Shown here: positions 1 to 5,512 of the stretch, one piece after another
Layout: each line of letters begins with the position of its first letter
How positions within the stretch are numbered: the stretch's first letter is position 1
The notes under the pieces: model-generated
What the model saw: only the letters and a program-made list of their open reading frames with translations
The model's database searches: none
What the model was told of the DNA's origin: nothing
Assembly (NCBI GenBank): GCA_900546835.1
Contig: UREH01000150.1
Span: 1-5,514, forward strand
Length of the DNA: 5,514 bases
Direction: 5' to 3'
Source of the DNA: an uncultured Porphyromonadaceae bacterium
GTDB taxonomy: Bacteria; Bacteroidota; Bacteroidia; Bacteroidales; Muribaculaceae
Program-made: the position numbers and the translations under genes

Positions 1-419
1 TCATGGCTCACCGATTCCTTGAATACCAGCCCTGGAAGGGCGACATCGAGCGCCGTACCAACGGCTCGCTCATCGCCATGGAGGCCGGTACGGCCTACGC
101 CTACGCCATCGACAAGCTCCAGGACCGAGGCCGCTTCTTCATCTTCCCCCAGGAAGAGGTCTACGCCGGCCAGGTAGTCGGCGAGTCGGCCAAGGACAAG
201 GATATCGTAATTAACGTGACCAAATCCAAGAAGCTCACCAATATGCGCGCCTCGGGCGCCGACGAAAAGGCAAAAATCGTGCCTCCCGTAGTGTTCAGCC
301 TCGAGGAAGCTCTCGAATACATCAAGGAAGACGAATATGTGGAGGTAACACCCAACCATCTCCGCATCCGCAAAATTATCCTCGATGAACTTGAGCGCAA
401 ACGCGCCAACAAGGTCTGA
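1..419 (+). CDS. typA: Translational GTPase TypA/BipA, C-terminal part (5' end outside window)
   Basis: TypA/BipA is a ribosome-binding GTPase of the EF-G family that helps ribosome assembly and stress adaptation in the cytoplasm. Only the last 138 or so residues are visible, from a family of about 600, so the GTPase domain is outside the window. What is seen is the BipA-specific C-terminal region: an NGSLIAMEAGTAYAYA segment, then LQDRGRFFI, the EEVYAGQVVGE stretch, the highly conserved KKLTNMRASGADE loop, the PP-x-x-FSLEEALEYI helix, and the EYVEVTPNHLRIRK ending typical of the family. The reading frame is open to the window edge and bases 1-2 belong to an earlier codon; the ATG at 3 lines up with an internal methionine, not a start. 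It ends with TGA at 417. No clear terminator follows. Identification is secure from the motif block; the symbol bipA is equivalent. Confidence 0.95.
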   Translation, partial: MAHRFLEYQPWKGDIERRTNGSLIAMEAGTAYAYAIDKLQDRGRFFIFPQEEVYAGQVVGESAKDKDIVINVTKSKKLTNMRASGADEKAKIVPPVVFSLEEALEYIKEDEYVEVTPNHLRIRKIILDELERKRANKV

Positions 420-450
420 ACCCGCCCACCGGCTCCGCGACAACACAATA

Positions 451-475
451 TTATATAGTAAAATTATATAGTAAA
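451..475. repeat. 13-base tandem duplication upstream of hisS
   Basis: Two adjacent copies of TTATATAGTAAA(A/C) lie at 451-463 and 464-476, identical for 12 of 13 bases. They form an AT-rich island in the otherwise GC-rich 79-base gap between typA and hisS, ending 23 bases before the hisS ATG. The position suits a promoter or leader element, but I see no good TAnnTTTG -7 box here, so its role is unknown. Confidence 0.6.
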
Positions 476-498
476 CCAAGACACAACTCCCCATCGCA

Positions 499-1860
499 AT
501 GGCCAAGCCCTCGATTCCCAAAGGTACGCGCGACTTCTCTCCCGCCGAAATGGCGCGCCGCAATTATATCTTCAACACCATACGCGACGTGTTCGGCCTC
601 TTCGGCTACAACCCCATCGAGACTCCCGCCATGGAGAACCTCTCCACCCTTATGGGCAAATATGGCGAAGAGGGCGACAAGCTGCTCTTCAAGATTCTCA
701 ACTCCGGCGACTTTCTGCGCGGCGTCGACCGGCAGCTGATTGCCGACGGCAATTGTCCGCGCATGGCCACGCAGCTCTGCGAGAAAGGCTTGCGCTATGA
801 TCTCACGGTGCCATTCGCACGCTATGTGGTGCAGCACCGCGATCAGCTCCAGCTCCCCTTCCGCCGCTACCAGATTCAGCCGGTATGGCGCGCCGACCGA
901 CCGCAGAAGGGACGCTACAGAGAGTTCTACCAGTGCGACGCCGACGTAGTCGGCTCCGATTCGCTGGTCAACGAAATCGAACTGCTGCAGCTCATCGACG
1001 AAGTGTTCCGCCGTCTGCGCATCCGTATCACCATCAAGGTGAACAACCGCAAGGTGCTTGCCGGAATCGCCGAGCTTATCGGGGCTCCGGATAAAATCGT
1101 CGACATCACCGTCGCCATCGACAAAATCGACAAAATCGGCATCGACAACGTCAACGCCGAGTTGCGCGAGCGCGGCCTCTTCGACGAGGCCGTGGCCGCC
1201 CTCCAGCCTATCCTCACCATCGACGGAACACTCCAGGAGCGCCTCGCCAAACTCGACCATCTGCTCGCCACGAGCGAGACAGGCCGTCTGGGCGTAGCCG
1301 AGTTGCGCGAGGTGACCGACGGCGTTACCGCACTGGGGCTTGAAGCTGAGCTTGACCTCGACGTATCGCTCGCCCGCGGTCTCAACTATTATACGGGCAC
1401 CATCATCGAGGTGAAGGCACGCGACGTGGAAATCGGCAGCATAACCGGCGGAGGCCGCTACGACAACCTTACGGGAGTGTTCGGCATGCCGGGTCTTTCC
1501 GGCGTAGGCATCTCCTTCGGGGCCGACCGCATCTACGACGTGCTCAACGCGCTCGACCTCTACCCCTCGGCCGCCACGACTTCCACCCGAGTGATGTTCA
1601 CCAACTTCGGCGCCGCCGAAGCCGCCGCTTCCATGAAGATTATCAAGGAGCTGCGCGCCGCCGGCATCCCCGCCGAAATCTATCCCGACGCCGCAAAGAT
1701 GAAGAAGCAGATGGCCTACGCCAACGCAATGGCTATCCCCTACGTCGCGATGGTCGGCGAGAGCGAGATGGCCTCCGGCCAACTCGCCCTGAAATGTATG
1801 GCCACCGGCGAGCAGCAGCTGCTCACACCCGCCGAGGCAGTTGAAGCACTCAAGGCCTGA
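499..1860 (+). CDS. hisS: Histidine--tRNA ligase (histidyl-tRNA synthetase)
   Basis: This cytoplasmic class II aminoacyl-tRNA synthetase charges tRNA-His with histidine using ATP. The 453-residue product is slightly longer than the usual 420-430. In order it shows the N-terminal PKGTRDFSP signature (residues 7-15), motif 1 around [12 protein letters not shown] (35-46), [11 protein letters not shown] (100-110), motif 2 (about 123-150, with [11 protein letters not shown] and [15 protein letters not shown]), the histidine-specific [10 protein letters not shown] loop (292-301), GGGRYDNL (317-324), and motif 3 [11 protein letters not shown] (334-344). The anticodon-binding domain runs from about 363 to the end (RVMFTNFG...AEIYPD...KKQM..A). 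The loop has N where many bacterial enzymes have D (GLDYYTG). The ATG at 499 gives the expected N-terminus directly before the PKGTRDF signature. No Shine-Dalgarno site is evident, which is common in Bacteroidota. The gene lies 79 bases after typA and 49 bases before the barrel gene. Confidence 0.98.
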   Translation: MAKPSIPKGTRDFSPAEMARRNYIFNTIRDVFGLFGYNPIETPAMENLSTLMGKYGEEGDKLLFKILNSGDFLRGVDRQLIADGNCPRMATQLCEKGLRYDLTVPFARYVVQHRDQLQLPFRRYQIQPVWRADRPQKGRYREFYQCDADVVGSDSLVNEIELLQLIDEVFRRLRIRITIKVNNRKVLAGIAELIGAPDKIVDITVAIDKIDKIGIDNVNAELRERGLFDEAVAALQPILTIDGTLQERLAKLDHLLATSETGRLGVAELREVTDGVTALGLEAELDLDVSLARGLNYYTGTIIEVKARDVEIGSITGGGRYDNLTGVFGMPGLSGVGISFGADRIYDVLNALDLYPSAATTSTRVMFTNFGAAEAAASMKIIKELRAAGIPAEIYPDAAKMKKQMAYANAMAIPYVAMVGESEMASGQLALKCMATGEQQLLTPAEAVEALKA

Positions 1861-1909
1861 TGGCCACCAGCTTCCGATTCGATAAAACGCTAATTTCAAG
1901 ATAAGCAAC

Positions 1910-2527
1910 GTGAAAAAAACGCTTAAACTCTTTCTCCTCGCCCTCGTAGCCCTCTGCGCCGCTATGCCGGCCAGCGCCGAATTCCGGTGGGGACCCACGG
2001 CCGGTATAGCCATAACAAATCTCAAGTTCAAGCAGGACCTCGTGGCCGTAGACCAGGGCATAGGTCCGGTATTAGGTGTCCAGGGCGAGATGATGTTTCC
2101 CGGCATCGGCTTCGGCATCGACATAGGCGCAATGTATGCCATGCAGGGCGCCACGCTCAACCTCGGACAGTGGGAGATGTTCCGCGCCGACAGCTACGGC
2201 AAGGAGCGCACCTACCTCCATACCCTCCAGATTCCCATATCGCTGCGCTTCAAGTGGACGCGCCTCAACGGCCTGGAGGACTGGGTAGCACCATATGCAT
2301 TCGGCGGCCCGGTGTTCAACCTCACCGTGGCCCACAACTCGCTCGACGCCCTCGATTACGCCAGTGCCATAGGCATGCAGGCCGGCCTCGGCTTCGAAAT
2401 CCACCGCAACTGGCAGATTCAGGCCTCCTACACCTGGGGGCTCACCTACTCGGTGAAGTTCGCCAAGCTCCTCGACTACTCCGCCCGCGAAAAATACTGG
2501 ACCGTACGCGCCGTATATTTCTTCTGA
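1910..2527 (+). CDS. PorT-family outer-membrane beta-barrel protein, GTG start
   Basis: This is a 205-residue exported protein. The start is GTG at 1910: an in-frame TAA lies at 1883 and no ATG occurs between them, while GTG gives a textbook signal peptide (MKKTLKLFLLALVALCAAMPASA, likely cleaved before EFRWG). The mature part of about 182 residues has short alternating beta strands with aromatic girdles, including GPTAGIAITNL at the start, LHTLQIPISLRFKW, WVAPYAFGGPVFNL and GMQAGLGFEIHRNWQIQASYTWGL. It ends with a strand closing in phenylalanine (RAVYFF), as expected of a barrel inserted by the BAM machinery. This pattern fits the OMP_b-brl_2/PorT-like family of Bacteroidota, probably with eight strands. 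The substrate or partner cannot be told from sequence; family members are often structural or linked to secretion. It follows hisS by 49 bases with no terminator visible between them, so co-transcription is possible. Confidence 0.88.
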   Translation: MKKTLKLFLLALVALCAAMPASAEFRWGPTAGIAITNLKFKQDLVAVDQGIGPVLGVQGEMMFPGIGFGIDIGAMYAMQGATLNLGQWEMFRADSYGKERTYLHTLQIPISLRFKWTRLNGLEDWVAPYAFGGPVFNLTVAHNSLDALDYASAIGMQAGLGFEIHRNWQIQASYTWGLTYSVKFAKLLDYSAREKYWTVRAVYFF

Positions 2528-2560
2528 CGGCGCCTGAAGACGGAATTCTCCTGCTTTATC

Positions 2561-2620
2561 CCGATTAATCCCGATTAACCCCGAATAATCCTGAATAATC
2601 CCGATTAATCCCGATAATTC
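2561..2620. repeat. Six 10-base tandem repeats, consensus CCGATTAATC
   Basis: Six head-to-tail units of exactly 10 bases start at 2561, 2571, 2581, 2591, 2601 and 2611. Units 1 and 5 are identical (CCGATTAATC), units 2 and 3 differ at one base, units 4 and 6 at two. A partial copy (TTTATC) precedes them. Each perfect unit holds the 8-base palindrome GATTAATC, and the period is close to one turn of DNA, so all centres face the same side of the helix. The array starts 33 bases after the barrel gene stop and lies 141 bases before the next ATG. It could be a replication-slippage minisatellite or a phased protein-binding array; the sequence does not decide. Confidence 0.85.
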
Positions 2621-2641
2621 ACAGTTAAATTTTTCTTTTCC

Positions 2642-2663
2642 CGGTTGAGTGTAAACCGTTTTT
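2642..2663 (+). terminator. Weak terminator-like hairpin after the barrel gene
   Basis: CGGTT (2642-2646) pairs with AACCG (2654-2658) around a 7-base loop, followed at once by five T residues. The stem is short, so this is at best a weak intrinsic terminator for the barrel gene, about 115 bases past its stop. Confidence 0.3.
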
Positions 2664-2673
2664 GATTCGAAAT

Positions 2674-2725
2674 AAGCATTGTAGGCCCTCGAAAATCCGA
2701 GGTCGTCTGCAATGCTTTTCTTTTT
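2674..2725 (+). terminator. Strong hairpin with T-rich tail: terminator or leader attenuator
   Basis: AAGCATTG (2674-2681) pairs perfectly with CAATGCTT (2710-2717). The helix continues inward through 2682-2686/2705-2709 (with two G-U pairs), a two-base bulge, and CCTCG (2687-2691) with CGAGG (2698-2702), leaving a 6-base loop. TTCTTTTT follows the stem, as in intrinsic terminators on the plus strand. It either ends transcription from the barrel gene or lies in the leader of the gene whose ATG is 37 bases after the T tract. I see no good -33/-7 pair in that remaining space. Confidence 0.7.
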
Positions 2726-2761
2726 GAACCGGAAATCAACTACCTAACAATCTATCTTTTT

Positions 2762-4771
2762 ATGAGAAAACTGTTTACACTCATGGCATGCGCGGCGCTC
2801 ACCGCCAGCTCCGCATTTGCCGACATCAAAATCGGGGAAACCACCTACTCGACCCTGAAAGACGCTGTCGCCGCCGTTGCCGACGGCCAGACAATCCTAA
2901 TCTCCGGAGAAGCCACATGTTCCGACCGCGCCATCACTACTAAAGACAACATTTCCTTCACAATTGAAGGCGAAGGTACCGATGCGGTTGTAAGTTGTAC
3001 AAAACGCGGCACCCAGGTTCTCCTCTGCAATCAGAGTGGCGCCACTGTAAATGTGAAAAACGTAACTTTCGACGGCGGCAACCGCCAGTGGGATACAAAC
3101 CCCGTAGTAGCCGCAGAAAAAGGCACCATGAATTTCGAGAATGTCACGTTCAAGAACTTCACCATCAACATGAAGGCTGATGCAGACAAGACAAACGCAT
3201 CCAAAAACTGCATCTTTACCTCCAAGAACACCGGCAATTACACCCTTACCAACGTTACACTCGACAACTGCGTTGTAACCGAAGGTTTTGCAACCGCCTA
3301 TACCAACCGTAACAACGGCCTGACCATCTCCGGCAACAACCCCGGCCTCTCTGTATATCCCGACGGTGTAGCCTTCCAGGCCAACAACCTGACCAACACC
3401 ACCGCCATCGAAGTATATCTTACTAAGATAACTCTCGGCAAGACAGTGGTAACCGGCTATACCGACCTCACCAGATTCAACTTCATCGGCGCAGCCGAGG
3501 GTTGTGGTGTTGAAGCCAACGGCGGCAACCTCGTATATGCCAAGCAGAGCTACGTCGCCATGATTGGCGAAACCGGATACAAGACCATTTCGGAGGCCCT
3601 CAATGCAGCAGCAGTTCCTGTAGAAGAAGGCCAGCAGACCGTTGTCAGCGTGCTCGACAACTGCCAGACTGCCTCACGCTTCCTCCCCACAGTAACGAAT
3701 CCGACGACGCAATCGCTTGACATGCTCGTTGAATCTACGGGTGAGGCAAAGACCATCAGCCGCTTCAACGGCAATAACAACCACACCATGTTCGAACTGG
3801 CCAACAGCGCAGGAAACTCTACCCTCACACTCCGCAACCTCATCCTTTCGAACGAGAACACCGGCGTGGCCAACAGCATTATTGCTGTTCAGAAGGGTAA
3901 AGTTATTCTTGAAAAAGTTGTAGCGAACTATTCCACAAGCGCAGCATCTCTCATAAATGTTAAGGAGACAGGCTGGCTCTACCTTACCGACACAGAATTA
4001 AACCTTCCGGAAGCGAAAGTTGGAAAAGTATTTGTAAATGTCAACGGACACCTCCATCTCGCAGGCAACAACACCATCGCTATCGAACTCGCAGCTGTTA
4101 GCAGCAATAAATTCGCCCGCATCCAGGTGGAAGGCGCCATGACCAACGCAACTCCCATCGCTATCAGCTGCGCCGACATGGCCGGCTACGTAGGCAAGAC
4201 CCTCGTGACCGTTGCCGAAGGTGTGGAGGCTGACCCCTCGAAATTCACCCTGCCCGCAGGATATGAATTCTCCGCCGTAGAAGGTGGTCTCGCAGTAGCT
4301 CTAACGAAGCCCGGCGTGCCCGCTCTCGCTATCGATGAAGCTGCCAGGACCGTAACCGTGACCGCCGAAGATGGCTGCACCGTATGGTATCAGGTAAGCG
4401 ATAACACCGCCGCTGCCGCCATGCAGGCTTTCAGCGTGCTCACTGCCGAGGAGACAGCTGCCATCGAGGCCGACGACAACTGGACAAATTCCGGCTTGCA
4501 GGAATACACCGTGACCGTTGAAAACGGGAAGAACTACGCTTTCGCCGCCGTGCCCGCCGGAATGACTCCTTCCATGACCCATAGCGACGCCACCGGCGTT
4601 TCTGTAAGCGCCACCGGCGTTATCACCGGCGTTGAAGGTGTAGAGGCTGATGCCGATATCAACGCACCCGTTGAATACTTCAACCTCCAGGGTCAGCCCG
4701 TGGCCAACCCCTCCAACGGCATCTACATCCGCCGCCAGGGCTCGAAAGTAGCCAAGGTAATCATCCGCTGA
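2762..4771 (+). CDS. Secreted beta-helix-like repeat protein with duplicated module and C-terminal sorting-like tail
   Basis: This 669-residue exported protein has no function I recognise. Residues 1-20 form a signal peptide (MRKLFTLMACAALTASSAFA, cleavage before DIKIG). Residues 21-261 and 262-517 are two homologous modules. Each opens with IGET-x-Y-x-T-(L/I)-x-x-A and an acidic stretch, then beta-rich segments (ATVNVKNVTFDG against STLTLRNLILSN; VVAAEKGTMNFENV against IIAVQKGKVILEKV), then GLTISGNN against HLHLAGNN, and closes with EANGGNLVYAK against SAVEGGLAVALTK. The rungs rich in N, T and V suggest a parallel beta-helix of pectate-lyase-like or adhesin-like type. Residues 518-606 resemble an Ig-like or chitobiase-C-type domain (RTVTVTAEDGCTVWYQVSDN). 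A TGV-rich linker leads to a tail at 637-669 (EYFNLQG...NGIYIRRQG...KVIIR) like Bacteroidales C-terminal sorting domains. No catalytic motif is seen. A surface adhesin or glycan-binding role is inference. The gene appears to stand alone behind a hairpin leader. Confidence 0.85.
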   Translation: MRKLFTLMACAALTASSAFADIKIGETTYSTLKDAVAAVADGQTILISGEATCSDRAITTKDNISFTIEGEGTDAVVSCTKRGTQVLLCNQSGATVNVKNVTFDGGNRQWDTNPVVAAEKGTMNFENVTFKNFTINMKADADKTNASKNCIFTSKNTGNYTLTNVTLDNCVVTEGFATAYTNRNNGLTISGNNPGLSVYPDGVAFQANNLTNTTAIEVYLTKITLGKTVVTGYTDLTRFNFIGAAEGCGVEANGGNLVYAKQSYVAMIGETGYKTISEALNAAAVPVEEGQQTVVSVLDNCQTASRFLPTVTNPTTQSLDMLVESTGEAKTISRFNGNNNHTMFELANSAGNSTLTLRNLILSNENTGVANSIIAVQKGKVILEKVVANYSTSAASLINVKETGWLYLTDTELNLPEAKVGKVFVNVNGHLHLAGNNTIAIELAAVSSNKFARIQVEGAMTNATPIAISCADMAGYVGKTLVTVAEGVEADPSKFTLPAGYEFSAVEGGLAVALTKPGVPALAIDEAARTVTVTAEDGCTVWYQVSDNTAAAAMQAFSVLTAEETAAIEADDNWTNSGLQEYTVTVENGKNYAFAAVPAGMTPSMTHSDATGVSVSATGVITGVEGVEADADINAPVEYFNLQGQPVANPSNGIYIRRQGSKVAKVIIR

Positions 4772-4813
4772 ATCACGCAAAATCACAGGTTTCCAATATA
4801 GATTTACATAATC

Positions 4814-4831
4814 GAGACACCATCCTGTCTC
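4814..4831. other. Small hairpin downstream of the surface-protein gene
   Basis: GAGACA (4814-4819) pairs with TGTCTC (4826-4831) around the loop CCATCC, 42 bases after the stop of the repeat-protein gene. It has no T tract, so it is not a standard terminator alone, but it may protect the 3' end of the mRNA together with the larger hairpin that follows. Confidence 0.4.
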
Positions 4832-4841
4832 CCACACTATC

Positions 4842-4883
4842 GCAAGGGCGATGCCGCGACACATTCCGCAGCATCGCCCTTGC
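4842..4883. terminator. 13-bp perfect hairpin, probable 3' end structure between convergent units
   Basis: GCAAGGGCGATGC (4842-4854) and GCATCGCCCTTGC (4871-4883) are perfectly complementary. Past one mismatch, a further GCG/CGC pairing (4856-4858 with 4867-4869) leaves an 8-base loop. The stem is GC-rich and lies 70 bases after the repeat-protein stop, between this gene and the end of the minus-strand RNA unit. No T tract follows on either strand, so it may act as an RNA-stability element or as a terminator of a less usual type. It is symmetric enough to work in both directions. Confidence 0.5.
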
Positions 4884-4946
4884 TGCATCCCGCCTATCCC
4901 CCTTTATCAAGAACCCACATTTATCAGGAAGAGAAATGAAATTCGC

Positions 4947-4983
4947 AAAAAAAATCCGGCGTCACCTCTCGATGACAACGGAT
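4947..4983 (-). terminator. Intrinsic terminator of the minus-strand RNA unit
   Basis: Read on the minus strand, ATCCG (4983-4979) pairs with CGGAT (4958-4954). After a 2x2 internal loop, GTCATC (4976-4971) pairs with GGTGAC (4966-4961) around the tetraloop GAGA. Eight T residues follow (4954-4947). One inner pair is U-G on the minus strand but would be a C-A mismatch in the plus-strand RNA. This and the T tract on one side fix the direction. Confidence 0.85.
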
Positions 4984-5235
4984 TAAAGCCAAAAGGCTTG
5001 ATCTGTGATACTAAGTGTGAGTTGTTTGTTCTTACAACTTCAAGTGTAGAGATTATCTTACTTACATTCATCCGAAAAGTTGTCAGAAAAAGGTTGCCTT
5101 CCGTATAGCCTCACGGCCGACAGAAAACTACCGGTTACGAATAAAATCAATAGCATAAGCGGAACTACGATCTTATCGTGTATCGTACTAATTCACCAGC
5201 TATTTTCCTTTATTTAATCGTTTCGGCAACTTTTC
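4947..5235 (-). ncRNA. Putative structured non-coding RNA of about 290 nt, family not recognised
   Basis: The unit is bounded by a consensus promoter (5241-5271) and a strong intrinsic terminator (4947-4983), both on the minus strand; the transcript start near 5235 is inferred from the -7 box. The 5' part can close on itself through nested helices: GAAAAGTTG (5235-5227) with CAACTTTTC (5082-5074), AAAGG (5211-5207) with CCTTT (5093-5089), and ATAGCT (5203-5198) with GGCTAT (5110-5105). Inside are two hairpins: TACGAT (5187-5182) with ATCGTA (5171-5166), and CCGGTAG-TTTT-CTGTCGG (5134-5117), with G-U pairs. The 3' part holds an AGTTGT/ACAACT hairpin (about 5039-5020), AAGCC-TTTT-GGCTT (4999-4986) and the terminator. 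I see neither tmRNA ends or tag region nor the RNase P core (GAGGAAAGTCC). A closed rod of about 160 nt recalls 6S RNA, but the terminator lies about 120 nt further on. A long leader with a tiny ORF is the alternative. Confidence 0.55.
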
Positions 5236-5240
5236 AACCA

Positions 5241-5271
5241 CAAAGGTAGCTACTTCGCTCTAATACGCAAA
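5241..5271 (-). promoter_or_regulatory. Consensus Bacteroidales promoter for the minus-strand RNA
   Basis: On the minus strand TTTG (5271-5268) is followed after exactly 19 bases by TACCTTTG (5248-5241). This is a full match to the primary sigma consensus of Bacteroides and relatives (-33 TTTG, -7 TAnnTTTG). Transcription should start about 5-7 bases further, near 5235, which is also where the closing helix of the downstream RNA begins. Confidence 0.85.
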
Positions 5272-5310
5272 AACATTTGCTCTCGATTTTACCTTTTGGC
5301 CACATTTTTA

Positions 5311-5330
5311 TGGTTAATCTTTATTAATCA
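5311..5330. repeat. Inverted repeat upstream of the minus-strand promoter
   Basis: TGGTTAAT (5311-5318) and ATTAATCA (5323-5330) form an 8-base inverted repeat with one mismatch and a CTTT spacer, centred about 50 bases upstream of the minus-strand -33 box. It could be an operator-like site or only an AT-rich stretch. No regulator can be assigned. Confidence 0.35.
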
Positions 5331-5331
5331 G

Positions 5332-5378
5332 CCCGAAGAGAAGTCGGGATGGCCGGATCGGGGAGGCGACGTCCCGAC
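5332..5378. other. Competing hairpins between two divergent promoters
   Basis: GTCGGGA (5343-5349) pairs with TCCCGAC (5372-5378), a perfect 7-bp stem. The same TCGGG can instead pair with CCCGA (5332-5336) across a 7-base loop. The GC-rich block contrasts with its AT-rich flanks. It lies outside both predicted transcripts unless an upstream plus-strand start exists, so it may act as DNA or be the remnant of a terminator. Confidence 0.4.
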
Positions 5379-5407
5379 ACAGTTGTCTGAAGTTTTAGGC
5401 GGTATTG

Positions 5408-5439
5408 CTTGGCTTCGCCGCCAAATAGTATTAAATTTG
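5408..5439 (+). promoter_or_regulatory. Bacteroidales-type promoter for a gene beyond the right edge
   Basis: CTTG (5408-5411) is followed after 20 bases by TAAATTTG (5432-5439), a perfect -7 box with a -33 box matching three of four positions. GGCGG (5398-5402) and CCGCC (5418-5422) form an inverted repeat across the -33 box. Transcription would begin near 5445 and run off the window. Confidence 0.7.
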
Positions 5440-5507
5440 CAATCAGTAAATTCACGCAATAAGTAACTGGTCGAAATTATTTTAATATTTCCGGGAGGAA
5501 AATTTTC

Positions 5508-5512
5508 AGGAG
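5508..5512 (+). promoter_or_regulatory. Ribosome-binding site of the next gene (start codon outside window)
   Basis: AGGAG lies six bases from the window end, about 65 bases after the predicted transcription start, and no ATG at a usable distance is inside the window. The preceding leader contains a second purine-rich GGGAGGAAAA and the 10-base palindrome GAAAATTTTC (5498-5507). Confidence 0.45.

Noticed and set aside
451..2160. Minus-strand open frame of 569 codons opposite hisS and the barrel gene
   Set aside because: It lies antisense to two clearly real genes, shows no domain pattern, has a low-complexity G/V/H/E-rich composition, and is explained by GC-rich codon use on the other strand.
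2561..2620. CRISPR array
   Set aside because: Units are 10 bases, directly adjacent, with no unique spacers and no cas genes nearby.
2753..2760. TATCTTTT as a -7 box for the surface-protein gene
   Set aside because: It ends one base before the ATG, would make the mRNA start inside the gene, and the nearest TTTG is 26 bases upstream instead of about 19-21.
2789..2791. Lipoprotein lipobox at Cys10 of the surface protein (LMAC)
   Set aside because: The hydrophobic stretch before it is too short and Met at -2 is atypical; the SAFA/D site at residue 20 is a better type I cleavage site.
4301..4888. Minus-strand open frame of 195 codons opposite the end of the surface-protein gene
   Set aside because: It is antisense to a well-supported secreted protein, starts just inside the downstream hairpin and has no recognisable features.
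4936..4986. 16-residue plus-strand peptide (MKFAKKIRRHLSMTTD) preceded by a purine-rich GAAGAG
   Set aside because: It is read out of the minus-strand terminator: the lysine codons come from its poly-A/T tract. Chance is the simplest explanation.
4851..5108. Plus-strand open frame of 85 codons after the surface-protein gene
   Set aside because: Its ATG lies inside the 13-bp hairpin arm, it runs antisense through the terminator and the structured RNA, and the peptide shows no family pattern.
4947..5235. tmRNA or RNase P RNA identity for the minus-strand RNA
   Set aside because: There is no tRNA-like acceptor end or tag reading frame ending in ALAA, and no GAGGAAAGTCC core; the length is also short for both.
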